From Zygnema cylindricum (Eukaryota; Streptophyta; Zygnematophyceae; Zygnematales; Zygnemataceae), in NCBI GenBank assembly GCA_037447655.1, contig JBBHKE010001683.1:155263-219262 (forward strand): a DNA stretch of 64,000 nt, read 5' to 3'. The first letter of the stretch is position 1. Each line of letters begins with the position of its first letter. The position numbers and the translations under genes are program-made. Below the pieces are notes generated by a model, which did not search any database, was not told the origin of the DNA, and saw nothing but the letters and a program-made list of their open reading frames with translations. Positions 42,858 to 54,060 of this stretch are shown piece after piece.

Positions 42858-43865
42858 GACTACAGAATACAGGAAGCCTCTAGATAGTATTTAACAAACC
42901 CACTTCAAGCCACAACCACTGCTGCCCAAAATGTCACACTGACAATTTGACTGCACCCCTATGCAGCTTAGACTCCTTTGAGTACGTAGAAAAAAGAATC
43001 ATTGAAAACGGCCAATCAGCCGATAAGTTATGAGGCAGTAAAAATGCCAATTTGTACAAACTCTCAAAGGGAGAGGTGACTGCCTACCAAAATTTTCTAA
43101 GTCATGATTCCCTCTAATAACTTCTATCTACTAAAGTACGGACCAATTTGATTACTGTACCGTACCAAAAAGTACTACTGCCGGTGTACCTTTTGTATGG
43201 CCTATGTACGACAAGACTATTAAGCGGACGCGTGTCTCCTTTTCACTCGTCGGTACATTCCTCGGAATATCTATGACCGAATGTCATCTCTCCACGTGGC
43301 TCCAGGTCATGCCACGTCACTAAATGCCAAAGTGACTACTCCAAGATTTCGGCGATGATGTGCGCAGTTGGATTTGCAGCAAGACGCAATCTTGGCCGTA
43401 ATAAATACTTGCGCGATATTTGTTTCGATGGCGAAACAAAATGTGTGGTATCCGGTTTGAATTAGTACATTCATAAAACTGTATCCATGCACGCTGTACA
43501 TAGTTTTAGTTGAATGGATATGCTCCTTCCTAAATATATATATATATATATCTATCACATACTATAGCATTTAGCATTGGTCCTATTCTAGTAGGATAAA
43601 GCCGACGACTATCAGCCAGCTTGACGAACCGCAGGTACCGGGATCAAATCCCAAGTCCGTCAAGTATATTTTTAGTAGCCTTCAAAATATCTGCCTGTTG
43701 AACTAAGGCAGCCATGGATAAACCACTCTCTCTATCCTTCAGTGACTACAACAAGTATGAGGGCTAGAGAGAGGAGGTGTAGGCAGGCTGTCTGTCCTTT
43801 TTCTTTTTCTTTTATAATAACATTTTAAACCTAGAAAATACTCTAGAAATCTATTAATTTCAACA
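42836..43865 (-). repeat. RE3-type LTR, minus
   Basis: TGCAATTCTGTGTCC to CTATTAATTTCAACA, 1,030 bp, the same length as the RE3 LTR and closer to it than to copies 1-3. CACGTG at 43,293-43,298, antisense tRNA-like module with B-box-like GGGATCAAATCCC (43,640-43,652) and T5 (43,669-43,673), hairpin 43,707-43,790, and a (TA)n run near 43,536. It abuts LTR copy 2 on the right. Confidence 0.88.
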
Positions 43866-44274
43866 GTTTTACTTTCGCACTATATTTCACTTTGTTTCTA
43901 TGTTACTTATTCGTAATTTCGTTAATCAAATTAGGGAATTTTGACATATTTAAATACTAATCATACCCCACGTACTCTAACGCACTTCAACAACAGATTG
44001 GCTAAGGCTGACGGCTATGCCTCGCTCTGCTGGTCGGAGGTTCTAGTCCTGAGAGACTCAACTTTTTTGTAAGAAGTGACTTATGTCACTTTTTCTGACC
44101 TGCCTAAGGAGCCAAGGTAGTCATGGCTCCACCACCCTCTCTTTCCTTCAATGACTACAACATGTATGGGGGATAGAGGGAAGAGATGGAGGCAGACTGC
44201 CTACGCTTTTTTTTTTTTTCATTTAAGCTATTTCGACCTAAAAAAACTTTGTAAATCTAATAATTCAACTCTCC
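43866..44274 (-). repeat. LTR copy 2, partial, minus
   Basis: Matches the LTR-start part of copies 1 and 3 (TTTCGCACTATATTTC to AATAATTCAAC) and lacks the rest because the 42,836-43,865 LTR lies there. Contains a tRNA-like module with B box GGTTCTAGTCC (44,039-44,049) and T6. Confidence 0.83.
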
Positions 44275-45012
44275 CCTTATGTTCTAGTCTAATTTAAACT
44301 TTTCTTTTAGTCCACACTTCTCTCTACAATATATTAATTTGGGTGAGGGCACAAGTTTGGTCATCATATTAGCAATCATTTCTCCATCTGGTTTATACAC
44401 AAGATTCACAATTTTGTTTTCGACTTTTTCCCTCACAAAACTCAACCTTATGTCCATATGCTTAGCTTTTAAATGATGTTTTCGATTGGCTGCAATTGCA
44501 ATTGCAGCCTGATTATCAGAGAAGACTTCATGCATCCTTTTCTTCATGTACCCTAATTCTTGTAGCAAAGACTTTACCCACATCAATTCTTTCACAACAG
44601 AACAACAGGCCATGTACTCAGCCTCCATAGTGGACTGAGCAACCACCTTTTGTTGCTTGCCACTCCAACAGCAAGCACCTTCCCCCACAAACAATACATA
44701 CCTAGAAGTGCATTTTCTTGTAGGTGCATCCCCATAACTGGCATCACTCCAAGTGGTGATGTCAGTGTGCTCCCCTCTAAAAAGCAACTATAATTCCCTT
44801 GTACCCACCAGATATCTCATGACTCTCTTTGTTGCCTCCCAATCTCTCTTTCTAAGATCATTAACACTCCTACTGAGAACTCCAACTGCTGCCGCTATGT
44901 CTGGCCTAGTACAATTCATAAAGTAGATCAAACTTCCTACAACCTGCTTGTAAGGAATAGACTTCATAAACTGTCTTTCTTTGAGACTCATCTGATCATC
45001 TAAGATTATCAC
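44275..45012 (-). pseudogene. pol: RT thumb and RNase H (copy 2)
   Basis: 167-codon open stretch (44,787-44,284) with T-W-S-D-A-S-Y-G, E-A-E-Y-M-A, V-F-S-D-N-Q-A-A and H-M-D-I-R, preceded by I-P-Y-K-Q-V-V-G-S-L-I-Y-F-M-N-C-T-R-P-D-I-A-A-A-V. The same TAG between R-E-L and L-L-F as in copies 1 and 3. RNase H catalytic residues are intact. Confidence 0.9.
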
Positions 45013-45890
45013 TCCTTCTCACTCCCATCACTATTTTTTTCAAGTCCATTGGAGTGGTACAACTGTTTCCCTTTTCTATTTGGAATTTCTCGAGCATATT
45101 TCATATAGCTTCTTTCTGAGTAAGTTTGATAATCCTTCTTCCGCTATCTCTTTCCATTTGTATTCCCTATGTATATCTTGCCTCTCTTAGATATTTCATA
45201 TCAAACTTGCTTCTAAGATCTTTCTTTAACTTGTTGATATTTTCCATAGATTTACTTAACACCAGCAAATCATCCACATAAATTGCAATGAAAATAACAC
45301 TATTCTCATCCTCAAACATATAAATAGAATGGTCTAAACTGATCCGGATATATCCTAGGCTGGTGAGAAACTCATCTAGTTTGGTATTCCATTGCTGGGA
45401 GCATGCTTTAGTCCGTATAAGGACTTTATAAGTTTGCAGACTTTGCTCTCCTCACCTTTCTCTACAAATCTTTCTGGTTGACGCATGAAGATTTCTTTAT
45501 CTAGTTAACCATTCAGGAAAGCGATCTTAACATCCATCTGGTGTATTTCCATGTCTTCCGCTGCCGCTAGATTAAGGAGAATCCTTAGTGATGGGAACTG
45601 TACCAGAGGAGCTAAGGTCTCATCATAATCTATCCCTTTTTTTTGAGTGAACCCTTTTGCTACCAATTGAGCCTTATATCTTTCAATGGTATTATCTGGG
45701 TTCAGTTTTATTTTAAACACCCATTTGCAACCGATCGGTCTCTTGTTTGGAGGGCAATCCACTAGTTCCCAAGTATTTGCTTCCATGATAGATACCATCT
45801 CATCACTTATGGCTCTAACCCATCTATCCTTCTCCGGACTGTCCATTGCCTCTATGTATGACTTGGGCTCATCAGGGTGAGACAGCTTAG
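45013..45890 (-). pseudogene. pol: reverse transcriptase (copy 2)
   Basis: Minus strand: W-E-L-V-D-C-P-P, G-C-K-W-V-F-K-I, Y-K-A-Q-L-V-A-K-G-F-T-Q-K, M-D-V-K-I-A-F-L-N-G, then TAA near 45,505, S-L-Y-G-L-K-H-A-P and I-Y-V-D-D-L-L near 45,270 with intact YVDD. Frame breaks near 45,400 and 45,020. Confidence 0.88.
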
Positions 45891-46744
45891 TTACCTTATG
45901 AGCGACTTGTCATTCATATAGCCTTTTGCTGCTCCTTCATCCTCCTTCAAAGTCTGAGCTGGGATGGAGGGAAGTCTCGGGTTCCTCCTCTTTGTCTCAT
46001 CGGCTCCCCTATCTATGGAAGCCTGTTCCATCTCCTCCTCTTTGGATTCCTCGAAGTGTGTAGGGATATAGACAGATTCTAGTTTTTCTTCTTCATAGCG
46101 GATCTCCCCTGAATTAGCAATCACTTTTTCACTCATGTCTCTTCTGGGAAGATCCGAGTCTTCCTCACCTTCAAACTCAAAGCTGATTTTTATCTTGTTG
46201 GTGTATTTTGAAAGGGTCAAATGACTTCCCTTCATCCATGACAACGAGATGCTTTACCACAATGATATCTTGTTTAGCTAAGTCATAGACTCTATATCCC
46301 TTAACATCCTCGTCATATCCCACAAAATATCCCGGTTTCCCTTTAGCATTTAATTTCCCGTTTTTCCTATCTGTGTCAAGACTGTAAACTTGACTACCGA
46401 ATACTTTCAAGTGAGAAATATTTGGTTTTCTTCTAACCCATCTTTCATAAGGTGTCATTCCTTTCACAGCTAACGTAAGTATTGTATTCTTGATGTAGTT
46501 AGCACAGTTCATTGCCTCATCCTAAAACCTTTTTCTTATCTTTTTGTTGGCTAGCATACTACATACGGTATCTCCTAACGTCTAGTTCAACCTCTTAGCT
46601 ACCCCATTTTTCTCTGGTTTATAAAGTACAGTTTTCTAATGCTGATTTCCCTCATCCCTCTAATATTCCTCAAACTGGTTAGAGGTATATTCTCCCTGAT
46701 TGTCACTTCTTATTCTCTTAATGGGGGTTCCATGCAAATTCTCA
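45891..46744 (-). pseudogene. pol: integrase end and linker (copy 2)
   Basis: Integrase second Asp (R-S-D-N) near 46,710; N-G-V-A-K-R-L-N where the catalytic Glu is Lys; L-K-V-F-G-S-Q-V-Y-S-L-D; G-Y-D-E-D-V-K-G-Y-R-V; acidic linker to R-N-P-R-L-P-S-I. The sequence is cut at 46,744, where the duplicated LTR fragment begins. Confidence 0.85.
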
Positions 46745-47074
46745 CTCTAGAATGGGCAGCTCACACGAAGCCCCTAGGAAAACCAATACCCTTTTGAGTT
46801 TCAACAAGAATAACTATCACCGTGGCAGAAAAAAACCTGACCACCTTGACCTTTGTGAAGATAAGACTCCCCTAAATGGATAGCAAAAAAAATCTTTGAA
46901 TTTGCTCCCTTGAGAAGTAAGTTATGAAGGGTCAAAGTTGACCTTTTGTAGAGAAACACTCAGGGAGAGAGGCAGCTACCAACCAATTTTTCTAAGTCCT
47001 AAATCCCTCTATAAACCCTCTATTACTAGAGTACGGCACCAATCAAAATATTATGTCATATAGAAAGGTACAGG
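46745..47074 (-). repeat. RE1-type LTR fragment (duplicate of 39,530-39,865)
   Basis: Follows 39,530-39,865 with very few differences and ends at the same AATAC junction to the next LTR. Confidence 0.83.
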
Positions 47075-48160
47075 TGTCGGAATACTACAATTCTGTGTCC
47101 CCCATTAGACTACAGAATTCAACAAGCCTGTAGATAGTTTTTGGCTAACCTTTGTTCAGCTAGGATCACAAATACCCAAATATGCAAATTAGAAATTTGA
47201 CTGCATATCTGTGCAGTTGGGACTACCTTTAATCCGCAGCAAAAGAAATCACTGAAAATGCCCAACCATGCGATTAGTTATCAAGTGGCAAAGATGCTGA
47301 AAATGCCCAACCATGAGATTAGTTATCAAGTGGCAAAGATGCCAAAATATATACAAGCAGTGTGGGAGAGAGGCGGCTACCTCCTATATATCCTAAGTCC
47401 TAAACCCCTCTCACAACCCCAATCTACTAATGTACAAACGAATCAGAGAACTGTAAATTACAGAAAGGTAATGTGGCTGGTGTACTTTCTGTACAGTCTG
47501 TGTACGACTCGGCCGTTGAGTAGACGCTTGTCTCCCCCGAACTCGCCCTCATTCTCTCCGGGATTCCTGCTACCTAATGTTATCTTGCCACGTGGCTCTA
47601 GGTCATGACACGCCCGAAAATTACCAAAGCGACCATTTCGGGATCTTGGGGATGATGCGGGCCGTCGGATCCAAATTGGCTTTGAATGCTAGCCGTTGAA
47701 AATCAATGTCCGGTAAATTTGTTTTGTGCGGTTTCACTTTCGCACTATATTTCACTTTGTTTCTATGTTACTTATTCGTAATTTTGTTAATCAGATTAGG
47801 GAATTTTGACATATTTAAATACTAATCATACCCCACGTACTCTAACGGACTTCAACGACAAATTGGCTAAGGTTGACGGCTATGCCTTGCTCTGCTGGTC
47901 GGAGGGTCGAGTCCTGCGAGACTCAACTTTTTTGTTAGAAGTGACTTATATCAAGTCTTCTAACCTGCCTAAGGAGCCAAGGCAGCCATGACACCACCAC
48001 CCTCTCTTTCTTTCAATGACTACAACATGTATGGGGGATAAAGGGAAGAGGTGGAGGCAGACTGCCTATGATTTTTCTTTTCTTTTTTCATTTAAGCTAT
48101 TCAGACCTAAAAAAACTTTGTAAATCTAATAATTCAACTCTCCCCTTATTTTCTAGTCTA
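47075..48160 (-). repeat. LTR copy 3, minus
   Basis: Near-identical to copy 1 without S3. Shares the 45 bp tandem duplication (47,253-47,297 and 47,298-47,342), CACGTG at 47,589-47,594, B box GGGTCGAGTCC (47,904-47,914) and T6 (47,928-47,933). Confidence 0.87.
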
Positions 48161-48675
48161 ATTTAAACTTTTTTTTTAGTTCACACTTCTCTCAACAATA
48201 TGTTAATTTGGGTGAGGGCACAGGTTTGGTCATCATATTAGCAATCATTTCTCCATCTGGTTTATACACAAGATTCACAATTTTGTTTTCGACTTTTTCC
48301 CTCACAAAACTCAACCTTATGTCCATATGCTTAGCTTTTAAATGATGTTTTCGATTGGCTGCAATTGCAATTGCAGCCTGATTATCAGAGAAGACTTCAT
48401 GCATCCTTTTCTTCATGTACCCTAATTCTTGTAGCAAAGACTTTACCCACATCAATTCTTTCACAATAGAACAACAGGCCATGTACTTAGCCTCCATAGT
48501 GGACTGAGCAACCACCTTTTGTTTCTTGCCACTCCAACAGCAAGCACCTTCCCCCACAAACAATACATACCTAGAAGTGCATTTTCTTGTAGGTGCATCC
48601 CCATAACTGGCATCACTCCAAGTGGTGATGTCAGTGTGCTCCCCTCTAAAAAGCAACTATAATTCCCTTGTACCA
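48161..48675 (-). pseudogene. pol: RNase H (copy 3)
   Basis: 154 codons open (48,656-48,192), same sequence as copy 2 apart from a few changes (K-K-Q-K-V, E-A-K-Y-M-A: the RNase H Glu context changed). Same upstream TAG. Cut at 48,675 within the T-R-E-L codons. Confidence 0.88.
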
Positions 48676-49261
48676 ACAAGGAACTGAATCGGTACACTAT
48701 TTGTACAGTGAGTACGTCCAAACCCTATTTGACTACTAGACAAAAATATACTTAGTGGAACACTACATTCTAATCCGCTACGCAAAAGCTACTGTGTTTG
48801 AGATATGCAAATAGATTCCCGTACAGTAGTGTTCAAGGTGCTTAGTAAGCAGTAGATGTTAGCCTCCAGCCGACTGTTGATCAAGTGCTCCAAGTCACCT
48901 GAGGTCATACAAAGTGATGAGTCATTTTGTGGTCCCACGTGATCTCGTCCGTTCACTCGATTCACATCTACGGTTGTCGTTGAATGTTGTACCACTATCT
49001 TCGCGGACAATTGGTTGAGTCTCCGTCTGTCTGATTCTTCAACAGTAATTGTTCGATGTATGACGCGTGGTAAAGTGTGTCGGCGCCTTTCCGTAAAACC
49101 CGTATGATGTTCATTTTCTGACGCGTGTCCTTGTAGAAGTATAATACACTCAAAGTACCTCGCTCTTGTCACACTAAATGAGGTGATTGACCACCTAGCG
49201 ATAATATTTAAGTATTTGGTCTCTCCTCCATTATTTCTTGAATAATAAAGTTCTTGCAATA
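48676..49261 (-). repeat. RE4-related LTR fragment, minus
   Basis: Shares the order of words with the RE4 LTR (GTACAGTGAGTAC, GGTCCCACGTGA, TGTCGGCGCC, CCGTAAAACCCG, GACGCGTGTCC). CACGTG near 48,937. The minus-strand open frame at 48,789-49,259 falls wholly in it and is not taken as a gene. Confidence 0.7.
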
Positions 49262-49274
49262 ATACCTCAAATAG

Positions 49275-50136
49275 TGTTAGAATAAAAAAGGAAAGTAAAT
49301 TATCGTGAATTCATCTGAACCGTCATTGAGGGTGGTTGCGGGTTTACAAAGAAATGCAAGACCACGCATTGTCGGGCGTTGTGGCGGTTGACAAAATTAG
49401 ACGGACGTTATGAAAGCCACATATCTGGGAATATATGGTACGGTCAGCCATAGTGGCTGTTAATGGATATCATATTGACGGATGCGATTTACAGGGGACC
49501 ACAAGTGATGAAGCACACTGGAACGGATTCAGGTGCTTCGTTCTACGCGACGACAATCAGCTAGATACTACTGACCGTTGCTGACTAAGCACCAAGAACA
49601 TTTAATGTATGGTTTCTATTTGTATATATCTAAGAAACAAGGTTTTGTAGTTTAGTTCATATGAAAATAGTGTCGCACTATTCAAAATTACCAAAATGGC
49701 AAAATAGGTTTTCGAAGTACTGTTGGAATAGTAAAGTGCAGCTTTAGTACTCTCTCGTAGCATAGGAAGTTATATAGTACAGTCACCTTAATTAGTGTAA
49801 TCAGTAGATGCTCACTAAGAGTATATAATTTATGACTTAGCCAAAATTGTATCATCCAAGTCATGGGAATATAGCTGTCAAAGGCAGTTTTTGGAAATTT
49901 GCAGAAGCTGTATCTTAAGGTTGACTAATTCAATTGTGCTTCAAATTTGTGGTGTGCTTCTACACTGTTTTTTGTATTGGTATGGTTTATTTGAGTACAT
50001 TTGGACCTCAGTATCACATTTTGTATCATCTGGAAGTTGGCTATTTGTGAGGGGACTTGATAGCTTCTGTCGAGTAGCTGTCTACATCCACTATTACTGC
50101 TGGCTCTCCTCCTGCAACAGTGTTTGTAGAACAACA
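49275..50136 (+). repeat. RE4-related LTR, plus
   Basis: TGTTAGAATAAAAAAGG to GTAGAACAACA, 862 bp, inverted relative to its left neighbour. Its end codes S-T-S-T-I-T-A-G-S-P-P-A-T-V-F-V-E-Q-Q, homologous to the RE4 Gag start, but the ATG has decayed. No primer site follows; a tandem repeat does. Flanks (AATAG, ACCCT) do not match. Confidence 0.72.
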
Positions 50137-50138
50137 AC

Positions 50139-50605
50139 CCTCACAAAAAAAGTAAAAAAAAACCCTCAAATATATTTGGAACACAAATTTGTTTTTGCGT
50201 TAACAACAAAAACATTAAAATAAAATTTTATTGTTAGCAACACAAAGAGAGTTAAAAAACCCTAAACCATGATTTCTTGTCTGTTTGAGCTTACAAGCTA
50301 ACAAGATATTTGCAACAAACACATTTTTTGTTATCTCTCACAAAAGAGTTAAAATAAACTCCAAACCATGTTTGTAACATAAATTTGTTTTGCCCTAATA
50401 ACAATATTGGTATAAAACACTTTTAATTCAACGCTCACAAAAATTGTTCAATAAACTCTCAACTCTGCATAATTCAAATTTGTTGCGCAACAATAATATC
50501 TGCAACGAACAACACGTTTGTATTACCCTCCACAGCAATTGAAAAAAACCCTGACTATGTTTGTGACCCAGTTGTACGTTAACAACAAAACTATTAACGA
50601 ATAAA
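50139..50605. repeat. degenerate ~97 bp tandem repeat, 4.7 units
   Basis: Units start at 50,139, 50,238, 50,335, 50,434 and 50,526 with CTCACAAAA-like words, then ACCCT/AACTC, CAAATTTGTTTTG, TAACAACAA and a T-rich end. Spacing is 92-99 bp. Units are diverged, so this is old. It fills the space between two LTRs. Confidence 0.7.
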
Positions 50606-50626
50606 GTATTGAAAAGTCACTGTAAG

Positions 50627-51289
50627 TGTTAGGAATTTGAGTCTAGGACTTGAGAATAACTTTGGACCACCAACTATTCAATATTAGCTATATTTAGTGT
50701 GGATTCACAAATATCTACGAATAAGATTATCTTAAAGTAAATTAGGTATTAATGCTGCCGCCCATGAATGTAAGTGAAACATATCTCCCAAATTTTGAGG
50801 GTTTAGATATTGTTACTAGACAATTTTGGTCCAAGTACTTAGATTTTTGTCAGTAGAAATTTAGGTGAACCCTATACATAGGTTTTAGATGTTTTCGAGA
50901 TCTTTTGAGAATTTAATTCAATTAAGATTGATCAATTCAATACAGAATGTACATTCTACACAGAGTTAAGGAAATGAGAGCACTAAGTGTAGTTTAAGGT
51001 CTTTTGTGCTCTATTGTCTTTGATTTGCTTGTAGTACATGTTTGTTTGGTTGAAAGACCTCTTTTATTTGTAGTTACATATCTTACAGTATTGATCTATT
51101 TTGATAGGTATTCCTCTTTAAGTTTGCTTACGCTAACATGTCTGAAAATGGCTCAGCTCATGCTGCAAGTGCTCCTATTAGCCCTAGTGCTCCACCTGCT
51201 CCTCCAAGGACGATTACCCCAACTAGTGCAAGTGTGATTCCTTGTGGGAGTGGATCACATCCGAACCTAAATGCCCATAACCTGGAGCA
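50627..51289 (+). repeat. RE7 5' LTR
   Basis: TGTTAGGAATTTGAG to CTGGAGCA, 663 bp. The Gag ATG at 51,138 gives about 50 LTR-encoded residues (M-S-E-N-G-S-A-H-A-A, then a Pro/Ser-rich stretch, ending N-L-E-Q) directly in frame with the primer site. Parts resemble 55,973-56,165. Confidence 0.8.
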
Positions 51290-51304
51290 GGTTATGGGGC
51301 CACG
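51290..51304 (+). other. RE7 primer binding site
   Basis: GGTTATGGGGCCACG: 10-12 bases fit the complement of the initiator tRNA-Met anticodon arm. In frame it reads V-M-G-P. A TGA follows three codons later. Confidence 0.65.
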
Positions 51305-52754
51305 GCCATGAGGAGTACGCTTTATAGTCACGTTTACTTATGATTTCTCACATTTCACTAAAGTATATTTTATCAAAGAAAATAGTTAAGTGTTTGGACA
51401 CTTCAATCACTACAAGGCTTGGGCAGAAAAGTTACACGGAGTTCCAATTTTGGAACTCAGATCGGACAATGGTGCGGAGTATATGTCGAAAGAGTTTGAA
51501 AATTTTCTTATGGACAAGGGCACTAGTCGACAACTTATAGTTCTATATACGCCTCAGCAAAATGGTGTCTCCAAAAGGATGAATAAAACAATTATAGAAA
51601 GTGCTAATCGATGCTTGGAGACAAAAAGGTAGATTTGAAATTCGGGGTTGAGGCCCTTAATTGTGCAGTTTATATAAAAAATAGGATTGCATCCTGACCT
51701 GTTACTACAACAGTTTTTGACCTCTAGACTGGTCGAAAACTTGAGGTTAGTCATTTTAAAGTATTTGATATTAAACGCTTTATCCTAAACACATCACCAT
51801 ATACTTGAAAAATGAAACCAAAAGGCTTACCGGGCATTTTTGTGTGATATGATGATAACTCTAAGGGATACAAAGTGTATGTTTTTGATAAACAAAAGGT
51901 AGTTGTATTAAGGAATATCATCATAAAAGATGAAGGAGAATCAACTAACCTTTTCATAATGACAGATAAAAAGGGGGAAGAAACTTTACAAGAATATTTC
52001 ATCTTTAACACAAAGAAGACACTTTACTTTCAAGTCCTCCAGACTCCAATCGTGGAGAATATTTCATCAAACCATCAAGTTCCCTTGACGGTTCAGTCGG
52101 AACCAGTTGCACCACTCTTAGAGGACACACACCAACCTACAAGGCAAACAAAGAACACACGACATCTATCAGTCTCATCCTCAAAATTTCTGAGGGGAAG
52201 GAGATCTAGCAATCGTCAACAAGCAAGATCTCACTTTGCATTCTCTGCAGCCTCAGAGGAACCTCTAACCATTCGGGAGGCCTTCTCATCACCGGGAAAA
52301 AATCACTAGATTGAGGCGGCTAATGACAAAATGAAGTCTATTATGGAGGCTCAAACATGGGAGGTGTTGATCTTTCTCTGAAGAGAAAAGCCATCGGCAG
52401 CAAATGGATGTTCAAAGTAAAGTTGATCCCTGATGGCACCATTGAAAGGTACAAAGCAACACTTGTGGCAAAGGGGTATAATCAGAAAAGGGGAACTGAT
52501 TTTGAGGAGACTTTCTCTCCGGTTCTAAGATTTCCAACTTTCAAAATTATGTTAGGTCTAGCTGCAATTGAGAATATGGAAGTAGATCAGATGGACGTCA
52601 AAACAACCTTTTTGCATAGAGAACTAGAAGAAACTATCTATATGCAGCAACCAAAAATGTATGAAGAAAATGAAAAAGAGAAATTAGTGTGTAAACTGTT
52701 GAAATCTTTGTATGGGCTAAAACAAGCCCCTACACAATGGAAGTTAAAGCATTC
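51305..52754 (+). pseudogene. pol: RE7 integrase, linker and first half of RT
   Basis: The primer site is followed almost at once by integrase (F-I-V-T-F-T-Y-D-F-S-H-F-T), so gag, protease and pre-integrase are deleted. Second Asp in L-R-S-D-N-G-A-E-Y; Glu position reads Q-N-G-V-S-K-R (Lys). Linker 51,875-52,309. RT to [15 protein letters not shown], cut before YVDD. RT keeps M-D-V-K-T-T-F-L-H. Confidence 0.83.
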
Positions 52755-53103
52755 GATTTGTTAGCTAGCAGTAGATACTTACTTCGTGTATAAAGTTTAG
52801 GACTTAGTAAACACTGAGTATCCAGTTTTGGGAATATGAAAAACAAAAAGGCAATTTTTGGGAAACTTGCAGACTCCATATCTTACGGTTAATATACCAA
52901 CTGTGCTATAATTTTGGGAATTGTCAGTGTGCAAGGTGATTTGCTTATATGCTGATTTTGGTACAAATTGGACTTGTGAGTATTATTCTGTTGTGTTTGG
53001 AAAACTGCTCTTTAGTAAGATACTTGTTAGTTTCTGCTGAGAAATATGTCTACTTCTACAATTATTGCTGTAGCTCCACCATGCCAATTTTCATTGAACA
53101 ACA
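52755..53103 (+). repeat. RE8 5' LTR, terminal part
   Basis: Matches the end of the RE4-type LTRs (GGCAATTTTTGGGAAAC, GGACTTAGTAAACA). ATG at 53,047 codes M-S-T-S-T-I-I-A, and the end TTGAACAACA corresponds to the RE4 LTR end. It joins RE7 RT on the left and pre-integrase on the right. Confidence 0.75.
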
Positions 53104-53104
53104 T

Positions 53105-54060
53105 GTTATATACTCTTGTGTAATCAATGATTGTGATTTATGGCATAAACGTTTAGGACTTGTGAATTATGATAGATTAGAAAAGATGGCAAATGATAAA
53201 ATGGTGCAAGGTGTAAAAAATTGTCCAAAACCAACATCAAATGTATGTGATGGTTGTGCAATGGGAAAAATTCATAGGTTGCCTTTTTCTTTGCAAACTG
53301 GTCATAGAAGTAGCAATGTCATAGAACTCATTTATTCAGATGTATGGAGGCCATCTAGGTACCCATATGTGGGAGGTGCTAAGTTTATGTTTACCTTTAC
53401 AGATGACTATAGTAGGTTTACTACAATTTTTTTTTGGAAAGTAAGGATGAAGTTTTTGAAAATTTTAAGAGTATAAGGCTTGGGTTAAAAATATACATGA
53501 GAGATTCTACAATTCGAATCAGATAACGAAAGGGAGTATATTTCTAATGAGTTTGCAAAATTTCTTAAAATTACATGGAATATCACGTCAGCTAATCGTT
53601 CTTTATTCTCCAAAACAAAACGGTGTTTCAAAGAGGATGAATACAACCATATCACAATGTGCTAGGTCAATGATGGTTGAGATGAATATAGATTTCAAAT
53701 TTTGGTAAAAATCTATGAATTGTGCAACTTATGCTAGAAACAGATTAGAAACAATGGCAATAAAGGACAAAATTCCATACAAAATGTGAACTCGATAAAA
53801 AACATATGTAAATCACTTCAAAGTTTTTGGAAGTATGATTTTTATGCTAGATAATGACCCACGAAAATGAAAATTAGAGTCAAAAGGCAAACCAAGGATA
53901 TTTCTAGGGTATGAAGATCATGCCAAAGGCTAGAAAGTATATAACATTAAGAGAAATAGAGTCGTGGTTGCCAGAAACATCATAATGAAGGATGAGAAAA
54001 AATAGGTAGATGTATTTAGTTAGCTTACAGATGAAAAAAAAGATCGAAGTGTTGATTATA
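53105..54060 (+). pseudogene. pol: RE8 GAG-pre-integrase and integrase
   Basis: C-D-L-W-H-K-R-L-G-L-V-N (second zinc His is Leu), C-D-G-C-A-M-G-K, Y-S-D-V-W-R-P, E-S-D-N-E-R-E-Y, Q-N-G-V-S-K-R. Catalytic Glu is Lys. Gag and protease are missing. Frameshifts near 53,470 and 53,570, stops near 53,705 and 53,870. Confidence 0.82.

Noticed and set aside
48789-49259. 156-codon minus-strand open frame
   Set aside because: Lies wholly in an RE4-related LTR fragment, has no recognisable motif, and the equivalent part of the RE4 LTRs is not open.
50139-50605. CRISPR-like array
   Set aside because: Units are diverged along their full length with no alternation of constant repeats and unique spacers, and the setting is eukaryotic.
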